Assembly (NCBI GenBank): GCA_002354635.1
Contig: DELZ01000005.1
Location: 235,994-299,993, forward strand
From: Sphingomonadales bacterium UBA2683
Lineage (GTDB): Bacteria; Pseudomonadota; Alphaproteobacteria; Sphingomonadales; Sphingomonadaceae
Direction: 5' to 3'
DNA length: 64,000 nucleotides
Positions 8,698 through 17,732 of this stretch are shown in pieces. Every line of letters begins with the position of its first letter. Position 1 is the first letter of the stretch. The notes under the pieces were generated by a model. The model did no database searches. It was not told where the DNA came from and saw only the letters and a list, made by a program, of their open reading frames with translations. Both the position numbers and the translations under genes were made by a program.

Positions 8698-9735
8698 ATG
8701 ATGCTGGATTTTGTAGGCCGGGCGCGCGAAGACAAGTTGCAGTCGCTGTCGGCTTTGATCGGCAATACGCCGATGATCAGGATCCTGGCGCGCTGCGAGG
8801 GGCAGGATGTGACCGTCTACGCCAAGGCGGAAATGTTCAACCTGTCCGGCAGCATCAAGGACCGGATGGCGCTGGCGATTTTGCAGGATGCGATGCGGCG
8901 CGGCGATCTGCTGCCCGGCCAGACGATTGTCGAAGCGACCAGCGGCAACAGCGGCATCTCGTTTGCCGCCATTGGCTGCGCGCTCGGCCATCCCGTCACC
9001 ATTTTCATGCCCGACTGGGTCAGCGCCGAACGGCGCGCCACGCTGGCGATCTACGGCGCGGATGTGCGTCTGGTCTCCCGCGAACAGGGCGGTTTTCTCG
9101 GCTGCATGGCGGCGGCAGAAGAGCTGGGCCAGCAAGGCGCCTATATGCCGCGCCAGTTTTCCAACCCGGTCAACGCGGACGAACATGCCGAAGGCACCGG
9201 CCCCGAACTCTGGCAGCAGGTTGCGTCAGACGGCGGCACGCTCGGCGGCTTTGTCGCTGGCGTCGGCACCGGCGGCACGGTCATGGGCATGGGCCGCTAT
9301 CTGAAAAGCCGCGACCGGAGCATCGCCGTGCATCCGGTCGAGCCGATTGAATCACCCACATTGTCGGTCGGTCACAAATGCGGCCAGCACCGGGTGCAGG
9401 GCCTGTCGGATGAATTCATCCCGGCGATCCTCAACCTGTCCGAACTGGACGGCGTGATCGGCGTCAACGACGGAGACGCGATCCTGATGGCGCAGAAGCT
9501 CAACAAGGAATTCGGGCTCGGCGTCGGCATCTCCAGCGGCATCAATCTGGTCGCCGCGATCCGCGTGGCGCTGCAGCAACCAGTCGCCGCTGACGGAACC
9601 CGCAAAGCGGTCGCGACCATCTTCGCCGACAGCAACAGCAAATATCTGTCGACCGATCTGGCGAAGGAAGAACCCTGCCGGGATTGCTACCTGACGCCGA
9701 AAATCGACCTGCTGGATATGCAGACTATCCGCTAA
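8698..9735 (+). CDS. PLP-dependent cysteine synthase / cystathionine beta-synthase family enzyme
   Basis: 345 aa fold-type II PLP enzyme. Visible signatures are the Schiff-base lysine in LSGSIKDRMA, the phosphate- and substrate-binding TSGNSG loop, and the glycine loop GVGTGGTVMGMG. Such enzymes make or break cysteine or cystathionine by beta-replacement. Start at 8698 follows CAGGGGA by about 6 nt; the ATGs at 8668 and 8674 lack a site. The C-terminus EEPCRDCYLTPK has two close cysteines beyond the core, and their role is unknown. It is divergent from an Lrp regulator and overlaps the convergent thiolase-like gene by 11 nt. The exact substrate pair is not decidable from sequence. Confidence 0.85.
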   Translation: MMLDFVGRAREDKLQSLSALIGNTPMIRILARCEGQDVTVYAKAEMFNLSGSIKDRMALAILQDAMRRGDLLPGQTIVEATSGNSGISFAAIGCALGHPVTIFMPDWVSAERRATLAIYGADVRLVSREQGGFLGCMAAAEELGQQGAYMPRQFSNPVNADEHAEGTGPELWQQVASDGGTLGGFVAGVGTGGTVMGMGRYLKSRDRSIAVHPVEPIESPTLSVGHKCGQHRVQGLSDEFIPAILNLSELDGVIGVNDGDAILMAQKLNKEFGLGVGISSGINLVAAIRVALQQPVAADGTRKAVATIFADSNSKYLSTDLAKEEPCRDCYLTPKIDLLDMQTIR

Positions 9736-11248
9736 GCTTGGCGATATTGCGGTCGTCCGCGGTGACGACATCGACGGCCAGTCCGATCAGGTCGGTATCT
9801 TCCGGCGCGTCCGGCAAGATTCCGATGGCGGGCAAGCCCTGCTCGTCTTCCAGCCACAGGCTCGCCGCACCGCGGCTGGCCTTGCCATAAGGCATGGCAT
9901 AGCTTTTGATCACCGCCTTGCCGTTGAAAAAATGGTCTGCTTTGACATGGTCCGGTTTCGGAATCCGCACCGGCGCGGCGATCCGGTCCGGCGACCAGCC
10001 GCCAGCCACGGGTTGCGCCGCATAAATGCCGACAGATTCCTTGTTAATCACGCCGCCATTGGCCGAGATCATGCCGGGCTTGCTGCCATCCTTGCGCAGC
10101 GCCTCGACCAGCGCGACCATGCCGTGGGCGCTGTAGCTGTTGCCGGGGCCGCCGAAAAAGCTCAGCCCGCCGGTCAGCGTATAGGAAGACAGCGGCCGGT
10201 CCGGCGATCCCAGCGCATCCATCGCCAGCGACACCGCCACCGGGAAACAGCTGTAGATATCGATCGGCCCGAGGTCTCCCGCTGCCACTTCCGCCAGCTC
10301 CAGCGCCCTGGGAAAGGCAACCTGCATCGCCGGTGACACCGACAGGTCGTCCTGATGGCTCATCAGCGGCACGCTGGCGTCGGCACCGCTGTGCAGATAG
10401 ATCATCTTGTCCGGGGCAATGCCCAGTTCCGCGGCATGGCCGGCGGTGGTCAATATCACCGCAGCGCCCAGTTCGACGGCATCCTGCGCCACCATCCAGC
10501 GGCGATAGGGATCGTTGAGCCGGTAATTGCCATGCTCGTCCGACAGCAGTTCCGCCGCCGTCCATTGCCGCGCAAATTGTGCATGTTCGCGGGTCAGCGA
10601 CACGCCGGCAAAGGCCTCCCACAATTCCGCCATGCTCCGCGCATAGCTGTTCCGGTCCATACCCAGTCGCGCGCGCCGGGCATTTTCGACAATGCCGTAA
10701 GCCATCGGCATGTTGATGATACCCTGCCGCCACTCATAGGCGGTCAGCATCTTGTCCTCGTCGGTCCTGAGATCGGTCATTTCGCGGGTGGCCGGCCGGT
10801 TCCAGTCCAGTGCGTGGCCGCTCCGCCGCGCCCGCTTGACCGTGCCCATATTCTCGGCGCTGGAGAGAATCACCGCCTTATAGTCGCCCGCATGAACCTG
10901 GCAGGCGAGCTTGTTGAGATGCTTTTGCGGGCTCTGGCCGCCGACATCGCCATAGAGCAGGGTCGCGGGGTCCAGTCCGGCCGCCGTGGCCACCGCCTCG
11001 GGATGATTTTCCGGCGAGCCAAAGTCGTGCGGCAGGCCGCTGTCGTGAAACAGCCGGATCGACAGCAGGCAGTCGATCGACGCCGCCAGCTGGTCCGCCG
11101 CGCCGCTGTCCGCTAGCGCCTGCCCGATCGCGGCTGAAGCGAGATCCACCGTCGATGGCCATTCAATCCCTTGCGATTGCTTCAGTTTTTGTCCGCTCGC
11201 TTCACCGACACCGACCAGTACCGGTGCCTTGGGATCTGCCAATACCAT
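9725..11248 (-). CDS. Thiolase-like protein type 1 (acetyl-CoA acetyltransferase family) with C-terminal extra domain
   Basis: 507 aa, longer than a classical thiolase (about 390). The thiolase fold covers roughly residues 10-410 and a beta-rich domain follows (from about MPYGKASRGAASLWLEDEQ), as in TLP1 proteins. The usual nucleophile block (CGSG) is replaced by VGGQSPQKHL, and the usual GHPLG block by FFGGPGNSYSAHG. Classical Cys/His thiolysis is therefore not supported; CoA-ester binding or an atypical acyl transfer is more likely. Start at 11248 follows GAGGGA by 7 nt; the frame opens 5 codons earlier. It is divergent from the CaiB gene, with operator-like site A between them. Confidence 0.8.
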   Translation of the reverse strand: MVLADPKAPVLVGVGEASGQKLKQSQGIEWPSTVDLASAAIGQALADSGAADQLAASIDCLLSIRLFHDSGLPHDFGSPENHPEAVATAAGLDPATLLYGDVGGQSPQKHLNKLACQVHAGDYKAVILSSAENMGTVKRARRSGHALDWNRPATREMTDLRTDEDKMLTAYEWRQGIINMPMAYGIVENARRARLGMDRNSYARSMAELWEAFAGVSLTREHAQFARQWTAAELLSDEHGNYRLNDPYRRWMVAQDAVELGAAVILTTAGHAAELGIAPDKMIYLHSGADASVPLMSHQDDLSVSPAMQVAFPRALELAEVAAGDLGPIDIYSCFPVAVSLAMDALGSPDRPLSSYTLTGGLSFFGGPGNSYSAHGMVALVEALRKDGSKPGMISANGGVINKESVGIYAAQPVAGGWSPDRIAAPVRIPKPDHVKADHFFNGKAVIKSYAMPYGKASRGAASLWLEDEQGLPAIGILPDAPEDTDLIGLAVDVVTADDRNIAKLSG

Positions 11249-11271
11249 TGTTAATTCCCTCAAAATAAACA

Positions 11272-11289
11272 GTTCATCAATCGATTAAA
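11272..11289. promoter_or_regulatory. Operator-like site A
   Basis: GTTCATCAATCGATTAAA: right half-site perfect, left half degenerate relative to the consensus KTTAAYYGNNCGRTTAAA shared with sites B-G. It sits between the divergent thiolase-like and CaiB genes, 52 bp before the CaiB ATG. Confidence 0.5.
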
Positions 11290-11340
11290 CATGATAACAG
11301 CATGGTGGAATCATGCACTAGCTAAAATGGAGAATTATTG

Positions 11341-12552
11341 ATGGGCGGCTGGCCGGAACTGAATTGGGACACGGAACCGACGGGCCCGCTGAAGGGTTTG
11401 AAAATCGTCGATATGTCGACCGTGGTGCTGGGTCCCTTTGCCACCCTCAATTTCGCCGACATGGGCGCAGACGTTATCAAGATCGAAAATGGCGAGGGCA
11501 AATTCGCCGGCGACATGATGCGCCACGCCGGCGACAGCCCGACCGGCGATCTCGGCCCGATCTTCGCCTCGCTCAACCGCAACAAGAAATCGGTCACCCT
11601 GAATGGCAAGGATGCGGACGACAAGGCGGTCATTCTCGAGCTGCTCAAACATGCCGACGTGTTTTTCCACAATGTCCGGCTGGCCGGCATGGAACGGCTC
11701 GGGCTGGATTATGAAAGCGTCAAGGCGGTCAATCCCGGCATCGTCTATGTTCATTGCGCCGGTTTCGGCCAGGGCGGGGAATATGAGAAACGGCAGGCCT
11801 ATGACGATCTGATCCAGTGCGCCTCCGGCTTTGCCAGCCTGTTCGAGATGCGCGGCGACAGTGGCCGACCGCTGTACATGCCGTCGCTGGTCGCCGACAA
11901 GACGATCGGCCTGTTCGCGGTCAACGCGACGCTCGCGGCGATGTACCACAAGGAAAAGACCGGCGAGGGGCAATTTGTCCAGGTACCGATGTTCGAAGCC
12001 TTTACCTGGTTCAACATGGTCGAGAATCTCTGGGGCGAGACCTTCATTCCCGGCAATGGCCGGCTGGCCTATACGCGTTCGATCAACGAGAATCGCAAGC
12101 CCTATCCGACCAAGGACGGCTATATCGGTCTGGTTCCCTATAATGACGCGCAGTGGCGGAAGTTTTTTGAGCTGGGCGGCAAACCCGGCGTGTTTGATGA
12201 ACCGCGCTTTGCCGATTATTCCCAGCGCACCAAGAATATCACCGCACTCTATGCCCTGATCGAGGAAATTGCCGCCACCAAGACCACCGACGAATGGCTG
12301 CCGCTGCTGGATGAGAACAATATTCCGGCCATGCGCTATAACAAGATGGAGGACGTTCTGACCGATCCGCATTTGCAGCAGGTCGGGTTCTGGCAGGAAC
12401 GGGAAGGCGAAAAAATGGGCAAATATCGGACGATCAAGCACCCCGTCCATTATTCCGCCAGCCCGGCGAACATCTATGCCGACCCGCCGACGCTGGGTGC
12501 GGACAATGAAGAAATACGCGGGGCCCTTGGTATGCCCGCGAACGACCAATAG
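11341..12552 (+). CDS. CaiB/BaiF (family III) CoA transferase
   Basis: 403 aa. It moves CoA between acyl groups through an aspartyl intermediate. The catalytic Asp is in QAYDDLIQCASG, and the N-terminal LKIVDMSTVVLGPFATLNFADMGADVIKIE is typical. ATG at 11341 follows TGGAG by about 8 nt. First gene of an operon with two acyl-CoA dehydrogenases 25 and 12 bp apart, so it probably primes or recycles the CoA ester that they oxidise. The family also contains alpha-methylacyl-CoA racemases, which would suit branched isoprenoid or steroid side chains; the sequence does not settle which. Confidence 0.88.
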   Translation: MGGWPELNWDTEPTGPLKGLKIVDMSTVVLGPFATLNFADMGADVIKIENGEGKFAGDMMRHAGDSPTGDLGPIFASLNRNKKSVTLNGKDADDKAVILELLKHADVFFHNVRLAGMERLGLDYESVKAVNPGIVYVHCAGFGQGGEYEKRQAYDDLIQCASGFASLFEMRGDSGRPLYMPSLVADKTIGLFAVNATLAAMYHKEKTGEGQFVQVPMFEAFTWFNMVENLWGETFIPGNGRLAYTRSINENRKPYPTKDGYIGLVPYNDAQWRKFFELGGKPGVFDEPRFADYSQRTKNITALYALIEEIAATKTTDEWLPLLDENNIPAMRYNKMEDVLTDPHLQQVGFWQEREGEKMGKYRTIKHPVHYSASPANIYADPPTLGADNEEIRGALGMPANDQ

Positions 12553-12577
12553 AATATAACAGGACAGGAACCGCCCG

Positions 12578-13690
12578 ATGAATTTTGATTTCTCTGACGA
12601 CCAGAAATTTCTCCGCGACGAAGCGCGCAAATTTCTGGAAGCCCAGTGCACGATGGCGCATGTGCGCGAAGTGCTGGACGATGACAGCAAGAGCCACAAT
12701 GAGGGCGTCTGGCAGAAGATCGTCGACATGGGCTGGCTCGGTGCCGCGATCCCCGAAGAATATGGCGGGCTGGGCCTCGGCATGCTCGAGCTTTGCGTGA
12801 TTGCCGAGGAACTGGGCCGGACGCTGGCCCCGGTTCCGTTCGGATCCTCCGCCTATTTCTTTGCCGAGGCGCTGAAACTCGCGGGCAGCGAGGAACAGAA
12901 ACAGGCCCTGCTGCCGAAGGTTGCCGACGGCAGCGTGATCGGCTGCATCGCGGTCAGCGAAGGCCCGGGCGAGACCAGTGCCGGCAATATTGCCACGCGG
13001 CTCAACGGCGGCACGCTTTCCGGCAAGAAAATCCCGGTCACCGACGGCGACATCGCCACCCACGCTATCGTGCTGGCGAAAGACGGCAGCGGTGCCAGCC
13101 TGGTCATCGTCGATCTCGACCAGAGCGGCGTGTCGCGCAAACCGGTCAAGACGCTCGAGCCCACCCGCAGCCACGCAGTGATCAGCTTTGACGGTGCCGC
13201 GGCGGAACTGCTCGGCGAAGCGGGCAATGGCATGCCGTTGCTCGACCAGATCAACGACCGGGCGGCGGTGCTGCTCGCCTTTGAACAACTGGGCGGTGCC
13301 TCGCGCTGTCTGGAAATGGCCAATGCCTATGCCAAGGAACGCCAGGCCTTCGGCCGCGCGATTGGCGGCTATCAGGCAATCAAGCACAAGCTTGCCGACA
13401 TGTATGTCAAAAACGAGGTTGCACGCTCGAACGCCTATTATGGTGCCTGGGCGCTGTCGAGCAACGCGTCGGAACTGCCCGAAGCGGCGGCAGCGGCGCG
13501 GGTCGCGGCATCCGAGGCCTTCTGGTATGCGTCCAAGGAAAATATCCAGACCCATGGCGGCATGGGCTTTACCTGGGAGGTGGACTGCCATCTCTTCTAC
13601 CGCCGCGCCAAATTGCTCGCCGTCCAGGCCGGCAGCCCGGCGGTCTGGAAAGAGAAGCTGGTCAGCGCGCTCGAAGCGAAGAATGATTGA
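12578..13690 (+). CDS. Acyl-CoA dehydrogenase, pair 1 small partner
   Basis: 370 aa FAD-dependent acyl-CoA dehydrogenase fold. Visible blocks are AIPEEYGGLGLGMLELCVIAEELG, RQAFGRAIGGYQAIKHKLADM and GGMGFTWEVDCHLFYRRAK near the C-terminus. The last resembles the partner subunits of two-gene dehydrogenases. ATG 12578 lies after AGGACAGGAA. It is followed 12 bp later by a second, different dehydrogenase, an arrangement known to give alpha2beta2 enzymes in mycobacterial sterol side-chain oxidation (ChsE type). Heteromer formation is an inference from the gene pairing. Confidence 0.88.
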   Translation: MNFDFSDDQKFLRDEARKFLEAQCTMAHVREVLDDDSKSHNEGVWQKIVDMGWLGAAIPEEYGGLGLGMLELCVIAEELGRTLAPVPFGSSAYFFAEALKLAGSEEQKQALLPKVADGSVIGCIAVSEGPGETSAGNIATRLNGGTLSGKKIPVTDGDIATHAIVLAKDGSGASLVIVDLDQSGVSRKPVKTLEPTRSHAVISFDGAAAELLGEAGNGMPLLDQINDRAAVLLAFEQLGGASRCLEMANAYAKERQAFGRAIGGYQAIKHKLADMYVKNEVARSNAYYGAWALSSNASELPEAAAAARVAASEAFWYASKENIQTHGGMGFTWEVDCHLFYRRAKLLAVQAGSPAVWKEKLVSALEAKND

Positions 13691-13702
13691 GAGGAATTGA
13701 AC

Positions 13703-14899
13703 ATGGATTTCAACGACACCCCCGAAGAAGCAGAATTTCGCGCCGAGGCGCGGGCCTTTCTTTCCCAGCATCTGAAGCCCAAGACACCCGGCGCCCTGCG
13801 CTCCGGTGGCCGCGAGGATTTTCTCGCCCGTGCCAAGGCCTGGCAAAAGACCAAGGCACAGGGCGGCTTTGCCCAGATCACCTGGCCCAAGGAAATGGGT
13901 GGCCGCGGCGGCACCGTGATGCAGCAGGTCATCTGGGGCCAGGAAGAGGCGAAATTTGACGCGCCGACCGGTCCCTTTGCGATCGGCCTCGGCATGTGCG
14001 TCCCGACCGTAATCGCCTTCGGGTCGGACGAGCACAAGAAGCGCTATGTCGAGAAAGCGCTGATGGGCGAAGAAGTCTGGTGCCAGCTGTTCTCCGAACC
14101 GGCGGCCGGGTCGGATGTTGCCGGTCTCAAGACAAAAGCGGTCAAAGATGGTGACGAATGGGTCATTAATGGCCAGAAAGTGTGGACGTCCGGCGCGCAT
14201 TATTCCGACTATGGCATATTGCTGGTCCGCACCGATCCCAATGTGCCCAAGCACAAGGGCCTGACCATGTTCATCGTCGACATGAAGCAGCAGGGCGTCG
14301 ATGTACGGCCGATCCATCAGGCATCGGGCGGCAGCGAGTTTAACGAAGTCTATTTTACCGATGTCCGCATTCCCGACAGCGACCGGCTGGGCGACCCCGG
14401 CATGGGCTGGAAAGTGGCGCTGGTCACCCTGATGAACGAGCGGCTCGCTGTCGGCGGGTCCCCCGGTCCCGACTGGAAGGAAATCATGGACTATGCCCGC
14501 TCTGCCGGCACCCTGTCGAACCAGGCGTTCCGGGCGAAGCTGGCCGACTGGTATGTCGCGGCACAGGGGTACAAGCTGACCAAATTCCGCACCCAGACCG
14601 CGCTGTCTCGCGGCGAAACGCCGGGGCCGGAAAATGCGATCGGCAAGATCATCAATGCCAACCATCTGCAGGATATCTGCAACAGCGCGATCGAGATGCA
14701 GGATCATTACGGCCTGATCGTCGACAAGGATGAAGCGCCGTCCGACGCGATTTTCCAGGAAAGCTTCATGTGGGCACCGGGGCTGCGGATCGCTGGCGGT
14801 ACCGATGAAATCCTGAAGAATATCATCGCCGAACGGGTGCTTGGCCTGCCGCAGGACGTCCGCGTCGACAAGGACAAGACCTTCGCGGAAATGAACTAG
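13703..14899 (+). CDS. Acyl-CoA dehydrogenase, pair 1 large partner
   Basis: 398 aa. FAD and substrate blocks are visible: CQLFSEPAAGSDVAGLKTKA, QKVWTSGAH, and the C-terminal FAD-contacting GGTDEILKNIIAERVLGLP. Start at ATG 13703 with GAGGA 8 nt upstream; a TTG two codons earlier is less likely. It catalyses alpha,beta-desaturation of a CoA ester, with electrons passing to ETF. Partner of the preceding gene. Confidence 0.9.
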   Translation: MDFNDTPEEAEFRAEARAFLSQHLKPKTPGALRSGGREDFLARAKAWQKTKAQGGFAQITWPKEMGGRGGTVMQQVIWGQEEAKFDAPTGPFAIGLGMCVPTVIAFGSDEHKKRYVEKALMGEEVWCQLFSEPAAGSDVAGLKTKAVKDGDEWVINGQKVWTSGAHYSDYGILLVRTDPNVPKHKGLTMFIVDMKQQGVDVRPIHQASGGSEFNEVYFTDVRIPDSDRLGDPGMGWKVALVTLMNERLAVGGSPGPDWKEIMDYARSAGTLSNQAFRAKLADWYVAAQGYKLTKFRTQTALSRGETPGPENAIGKIINANHLQDICNSAIEMQDHYGLIVDKDEAPSDAIFQESFMWAPGLRIAGGTDEILKNIIAERVLGLPQDVRVDKDKTFAEMN

Positions 14900-14910
14900 G
14901 AGCCAACACC

Positions 14911-15225
14911 ATGTCTGACCTTCCCGTCCATGTCGTCGCCAATTTCACCGTGCAGGACGCAGCGAAATATCGCGAATATGAAAAGGGCTTCTTCCCGATC
15001 CTGAAAAAACATGGCGGGGAGTTCATCACCTTCGACGACAATAGCGTCACCTTTGAAGGGGGCGCGCCGCTGGAGGGCCGGGTGGTGATGTTCAAATTTC
15101 CCAGTGAAACGGCCGCAACCGCCTGGTACCATGACAGCGATTATCAGGCGTTGTCGGAGCATCGCCGCGCCGGCACAACCCTGAACTTCCTGACCATGGT
15201 GCACGGGCTGCCGCCCCGAACCTAG
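14911..15225 (+). CDS. DUF1330 family protein
   Basis: 104 aa small ferredoxin-like-fold protein. The family blocks are the N-terminal VAN(F)TVQDAAKYREYEKG, the central HGGEFITFDDN and FEGGAPLEGRVVMFKFPSETAATAWYHDSDYQ, ending in the common block before RRAGTTLNFLTMVHGL. The molecular function of DUF1330 is unknown. It follows the dehydrogenase pair by 11 bp and is probably cotranscribed. Confidence 0.82.
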   Translation: MSDLPVHVVANFTVQDAAKYREYEKGFFPILKKHGGEFITFDDNSVTFEGGAPLEGRVVMFKFPSETAATAWYHDSDYQALSEHRRAGTTLNFLTMVHGLPPRT

Positions 15226-15326
15226 CTGCGCTTATAAATCCGCTTTGAGCGGACGCAGAAAAACTTGCGTGATCGTTTCGATGGCAGATGGTACCAGTCG
15301 TTCGAACCGAATAAAGGAACCGTCCC

Positions 15327-16217
15327 ATGACCGCCGATCTGCCCGACTATACACCGCCGAAAGTCTGGAAATGGGACAAGGACAATGGCGGGCGTTTCGC
15401 CAATATCAACCGCCCGATCGCCGGCCCGACCAAGGATGTGGAATTGCCGGTCGGCAAGCATCCGCTGCAGCTCTATTCGATGGCCACGCCCAACGGGGTG
15501 AAGGTCACGGTGATGCTCGAGGAGCTGCTGGCGCTGGGTCACAAGGGCGCGGAATATGACGCCTATCTGATCAATATCAGCGAGGGCGACCAGTTCGGCA
15601 GCGGCTTTGTCGATATCAATCCGAACAGCAAGATTCCGGCGCTGATGGATCACAGCACCGACACGCCGACCCGGCTGTTCGAATCGGGTTCGATCCTGCT
15701 TTATCTCGCCGAGAAATTTGGTGAGTTCCTCCCCAGCGATCACAGCAAACGCACCGAAGCGCTGAACTGGCTGTTCTGGCAAATGGGCAGCGCCCCCTAT
15801 CTCGGCGGCGGCTTTGGCCATTTCTATGCCTATGCGCCGGTGAAGATCGAATATTGCATCGACCGCTTCGCGATGGAGGTGAAGCGCCAGCTCGACGTGC
15901 TCGACCGCCATCTTGCCGACAATGAATATATGGCCGGCGACGAATATAGCATCGCCGATATCGCGATCTGGCCCTGGTATGGCGCGCTGGTCAAGAATGT
16001 CGTCTATGAAGCCGCCGAATTTCTCGACACCGCGTCCTACAAGAACATGAACCGCTGGACCGACATGATCGGCGAGCGGCCGGCGGTGCAGCGCGGCAAG
16101 ATGGTCAATCGCGCCTGGGGTGACCTCGAAGGCCAGCTGCGTGAACGCCACGACGCCAGCGACTTCGAGCTGCGCACGCAGGACAAGCTGGAACCAAAGA
16201 GCGAAGCGGCGGAGTAG
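15327..16217 (+). CDS. yghU: Glutathione S-transferase, YghU type (disulfide-bond oxidoreductase)
   Basis: 296 aa. It has a long N-terminal extension (PPKVWKWDKDNGGRFANINRPIAGPT) typical of YghU-type GSTs, then a thioredoxin-like domain (LQLYSMATPNGVKVTVMLEEL) and an all-helical C-terminal domain (YSIADIAIWPWYGA). Known YghU binds two glutathiones and reduces disulfides. It lies about 100 bp after the DUF1330 gene, at the end of the CaiB-ACAD operon. A role in protecting against reactive intermediates, or as a maleylacetoacetate-isomerase substitute, is speculative. Confidence 0.85.
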   Translation: MTADLPDYTPPKVWKWDKDNGGRFANINRPIAGPTKDVELPVGKHPLQLYSMATPNGVKVTVMLEELLALGHKGAEYDAYLINISEGDQFGSGFVDINPNSKIPALMDHSTDTPTRLFESGSILLYLAEKFGEFLPSDHSKRTEALNWLFWQMGSAPYLGGGFGHFYAYAPVKIEYCIDRFAMEVKRQLDVLDRHLADNEYMAGDEYSIADIAIWPWYGALVKNVVYEAAEFLDTASYKNMNRWTDMIGERPAVQRGKMVNRAWGDLEGQLRERHDASDFELRTQDKLEPKSEAAE

Positions 16218-16240
16218 TCTATCGCCCGCTAAAGAACGAC

Positions 16241-17014
16241 CTAACCAAAGAGCAGGGGATAAACTTCGCGGAGGTGGCTTTGTAGGGTCTCGGCTTCGGC
16301 TATTAATTCTTCGTCAAACTTCTCAAGCTGCTTGAGCGGTGGTAGCTCTGTGTAATACCAAGTCGAGCCATCCATATCTTTAGCATCCTGAAACTCGCGA
16401 TACCAAGTGTAGAGATGCTCTAAACCAAGCTCCTGACCCAAATAGTGCTGAGTATCACCGTTCTTACGCTTCGGGTGTCTCACCAAAGGCTTGCAGGATA
16501 TCTCGCTGGCATTGCCATAGTGCTTAAAAAACAGGTCGTCTACAAACGCCATACCCGCCATTGGAGAGAGCCGGGCTTCAATGATTGCACAAAGGTATAT
16601 GTTGAGCACGATCAGAATCGAATCGTCATTGCTCGGCGTTGGAACCTTCATCTCTTGCAAAGCGGATTCGAATTGTTGACCAACCTCGCTAAGACCCGTC
16701 GGAACATTCAGTGCTAAAGCCGCTAGGTCAATTGAACCGCAATCCAAGTCTTTTTCAAGCCAGTGATTTGCTAGCTCCCCGACATCTTCTGCGCTAAGTA
16801 ATTTCTCATTCCACAGAGCGGCGGCTTGCTGTGGGCTAATAGCCTCTAATGCCAATCTGCCCGATCTTCTAAGCGCAATGGCCTTAGACAATTCACTTCG
16901 GCTTGATGCATTTTTGGGAACCACTAACACATCCTTCCTGTATTCCCGTGTCCAACAGGCATAAACGCCGCTTGGAGAGCTTGGCACAATAAGTGCGGTG
17001 GCGCGACACTGCAT
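16241..17014 (-). CDS. Hypothetical protein
   Basis: 257 aa, not recognised. The frame is open to 17158, but that part overlaps the TetR gene; ATG at 17014, after AGGGACC, starts 54 bp beyond the TetR stop and is preferred. The protein is acidic, mostly helical in character, with a hydrophobic central stretch (SILIVLNIYLCAIIEARLSPMAGMAF) and an aromatic C-terminal part (LYTWYREFQDAKDMDGSTWYY). Base composition is lower in GC than the flanking catabolic genes, suggesting a later insertion. It sits downstream of TetR on the same strand and converges with yghU, 23 bp away. Confidence 0.5.
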   Translation of the reverse strand: MQCRATALIVPSSPSGVYACWTREYRKDVLVVPKNASSRSELSKAIALRRSGRLALEAISPQQAAALWNEKLLSAEDVGELANHWLEKDLDCGSIDLAALALNVPTGLSEVGQQFESALQEMKVPTPSNDDSILIVLNIYLCAIIEARLSPMAGMAFVDDLFFKHYGNASEISCKPLVRHPKRKNGDTQHYLGQELGLEHLYTWYREFQDAKDMDGSTWYYTELPPLKQLEKFDEELIAEAETLQSHLREVYPLLFG

Positions 17015-17067
17015 GACACGGTCCCTTGCCTCTATGCCATAAGCTCGTCTCGCCTCGAAATAGATTC

Positions 17068-17697
17068 CTACTTCAGGATACCCGCCATGATCAGGTCGAC
17101 CGTCTGTTCGCGATAGGCGTCGCGCATCCGCTCGTCGAAATCGTCGCGGCCATAGCAATATTTCCAGACGAGCTTGCCGGTGAAGAAGCGGTCGGCCGCG
17201 CCGGTGACGGCGGAATAGAAGAGATCCGGATCGACTTCGCGGAACACGCCCGACTTGATCCCGGCGCCGACAAAAATCTTGTAGGCCTCCGACAGCGGCT
17301 TCAGATATTTTTCCGCGATCTTGCGCGCGCCTTCCGGCGGCAGTTCGCGGATCAGCCGCATGGTCAGCCGGTTGAGATAGGGAAATTCATAATAGGTATC
17401 GATCACTGCGCCGATATGATGGCGCAGCTTGTCTTCCGGCGGCCAGTCCTTCTGGATCAGCAGGCCGACCTGGACCAGAATATTGTCCATGTCGCGTTCG
17501 AGAATCGCCTCGAGCAGACCGTCCTTGTTGCCGAAATAATATTTGACCAGCGCGCTGTTGAGGCCGGACAGGACCGACAGTTCGCTGAAGGAAATGTCGA
17601 TCGTGTCGCCTTCGCGCATGATCTGGCTGGCGGTCTCGATCAGCTTGTCGCGCGCGCCCGCTTCATTTTCTTTCACTACCAATTTATCGACGCCCAT
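17068..17697 (-). CDS. TetR-family transcriptional regulator (candidate regulator of the catabolic cluster)
   Basis: 209 aa. The N-terminal helix-turn-helix is SFSELSVLSGLNSALVKYYF at about residues 36-55, preceded by KLIETASQIM. The C-terminal ligand domain is helical with several aromatic residues, as in TetR proteins that sense acyl-CoAs or lipids. It is the only TetR gene in the window and is embedded in the CoA-catabolism genes, starting 35 bp after a crotonase on the same strand. Seven 18-bp inverted repeats found only in this region (sites A-G) have the dimension expected of a TetR operator. None is seen at its own start, so any autoregulation must act from an upstream promoter. Confidence 0.9.
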   Translation of the reverse strand: MGVDKLVVKENEAGARDKLIETASQIMREGDTIDISFSELSVLSGLNSALVKYYFGNKDGLLEAILERDMDNILVQVGLLIQKDWPPEDKLRHHIGAVIDTYYEFPYLNRLTMRLIRELPPEGARKIAEKYLKPLSEAYKIFVGAGIKSGVFREVDPDLFYSAVTGAADRFFTGKLVWKYCYGRDDFDERMRDAYREQTVDLIMAGILK

Positions 17698-17732
17698 CTG
17701 TCATCCCCCAAGTGCACCACGGCACAATTTTG

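Noticed and set aside
12434..14707. 757-aa minus-strand reading frame opposite the acyl-CoA dehydrogenases
   Set aside because: Codon-bias shadow of two well-supported genes, common in high-GC DNA.
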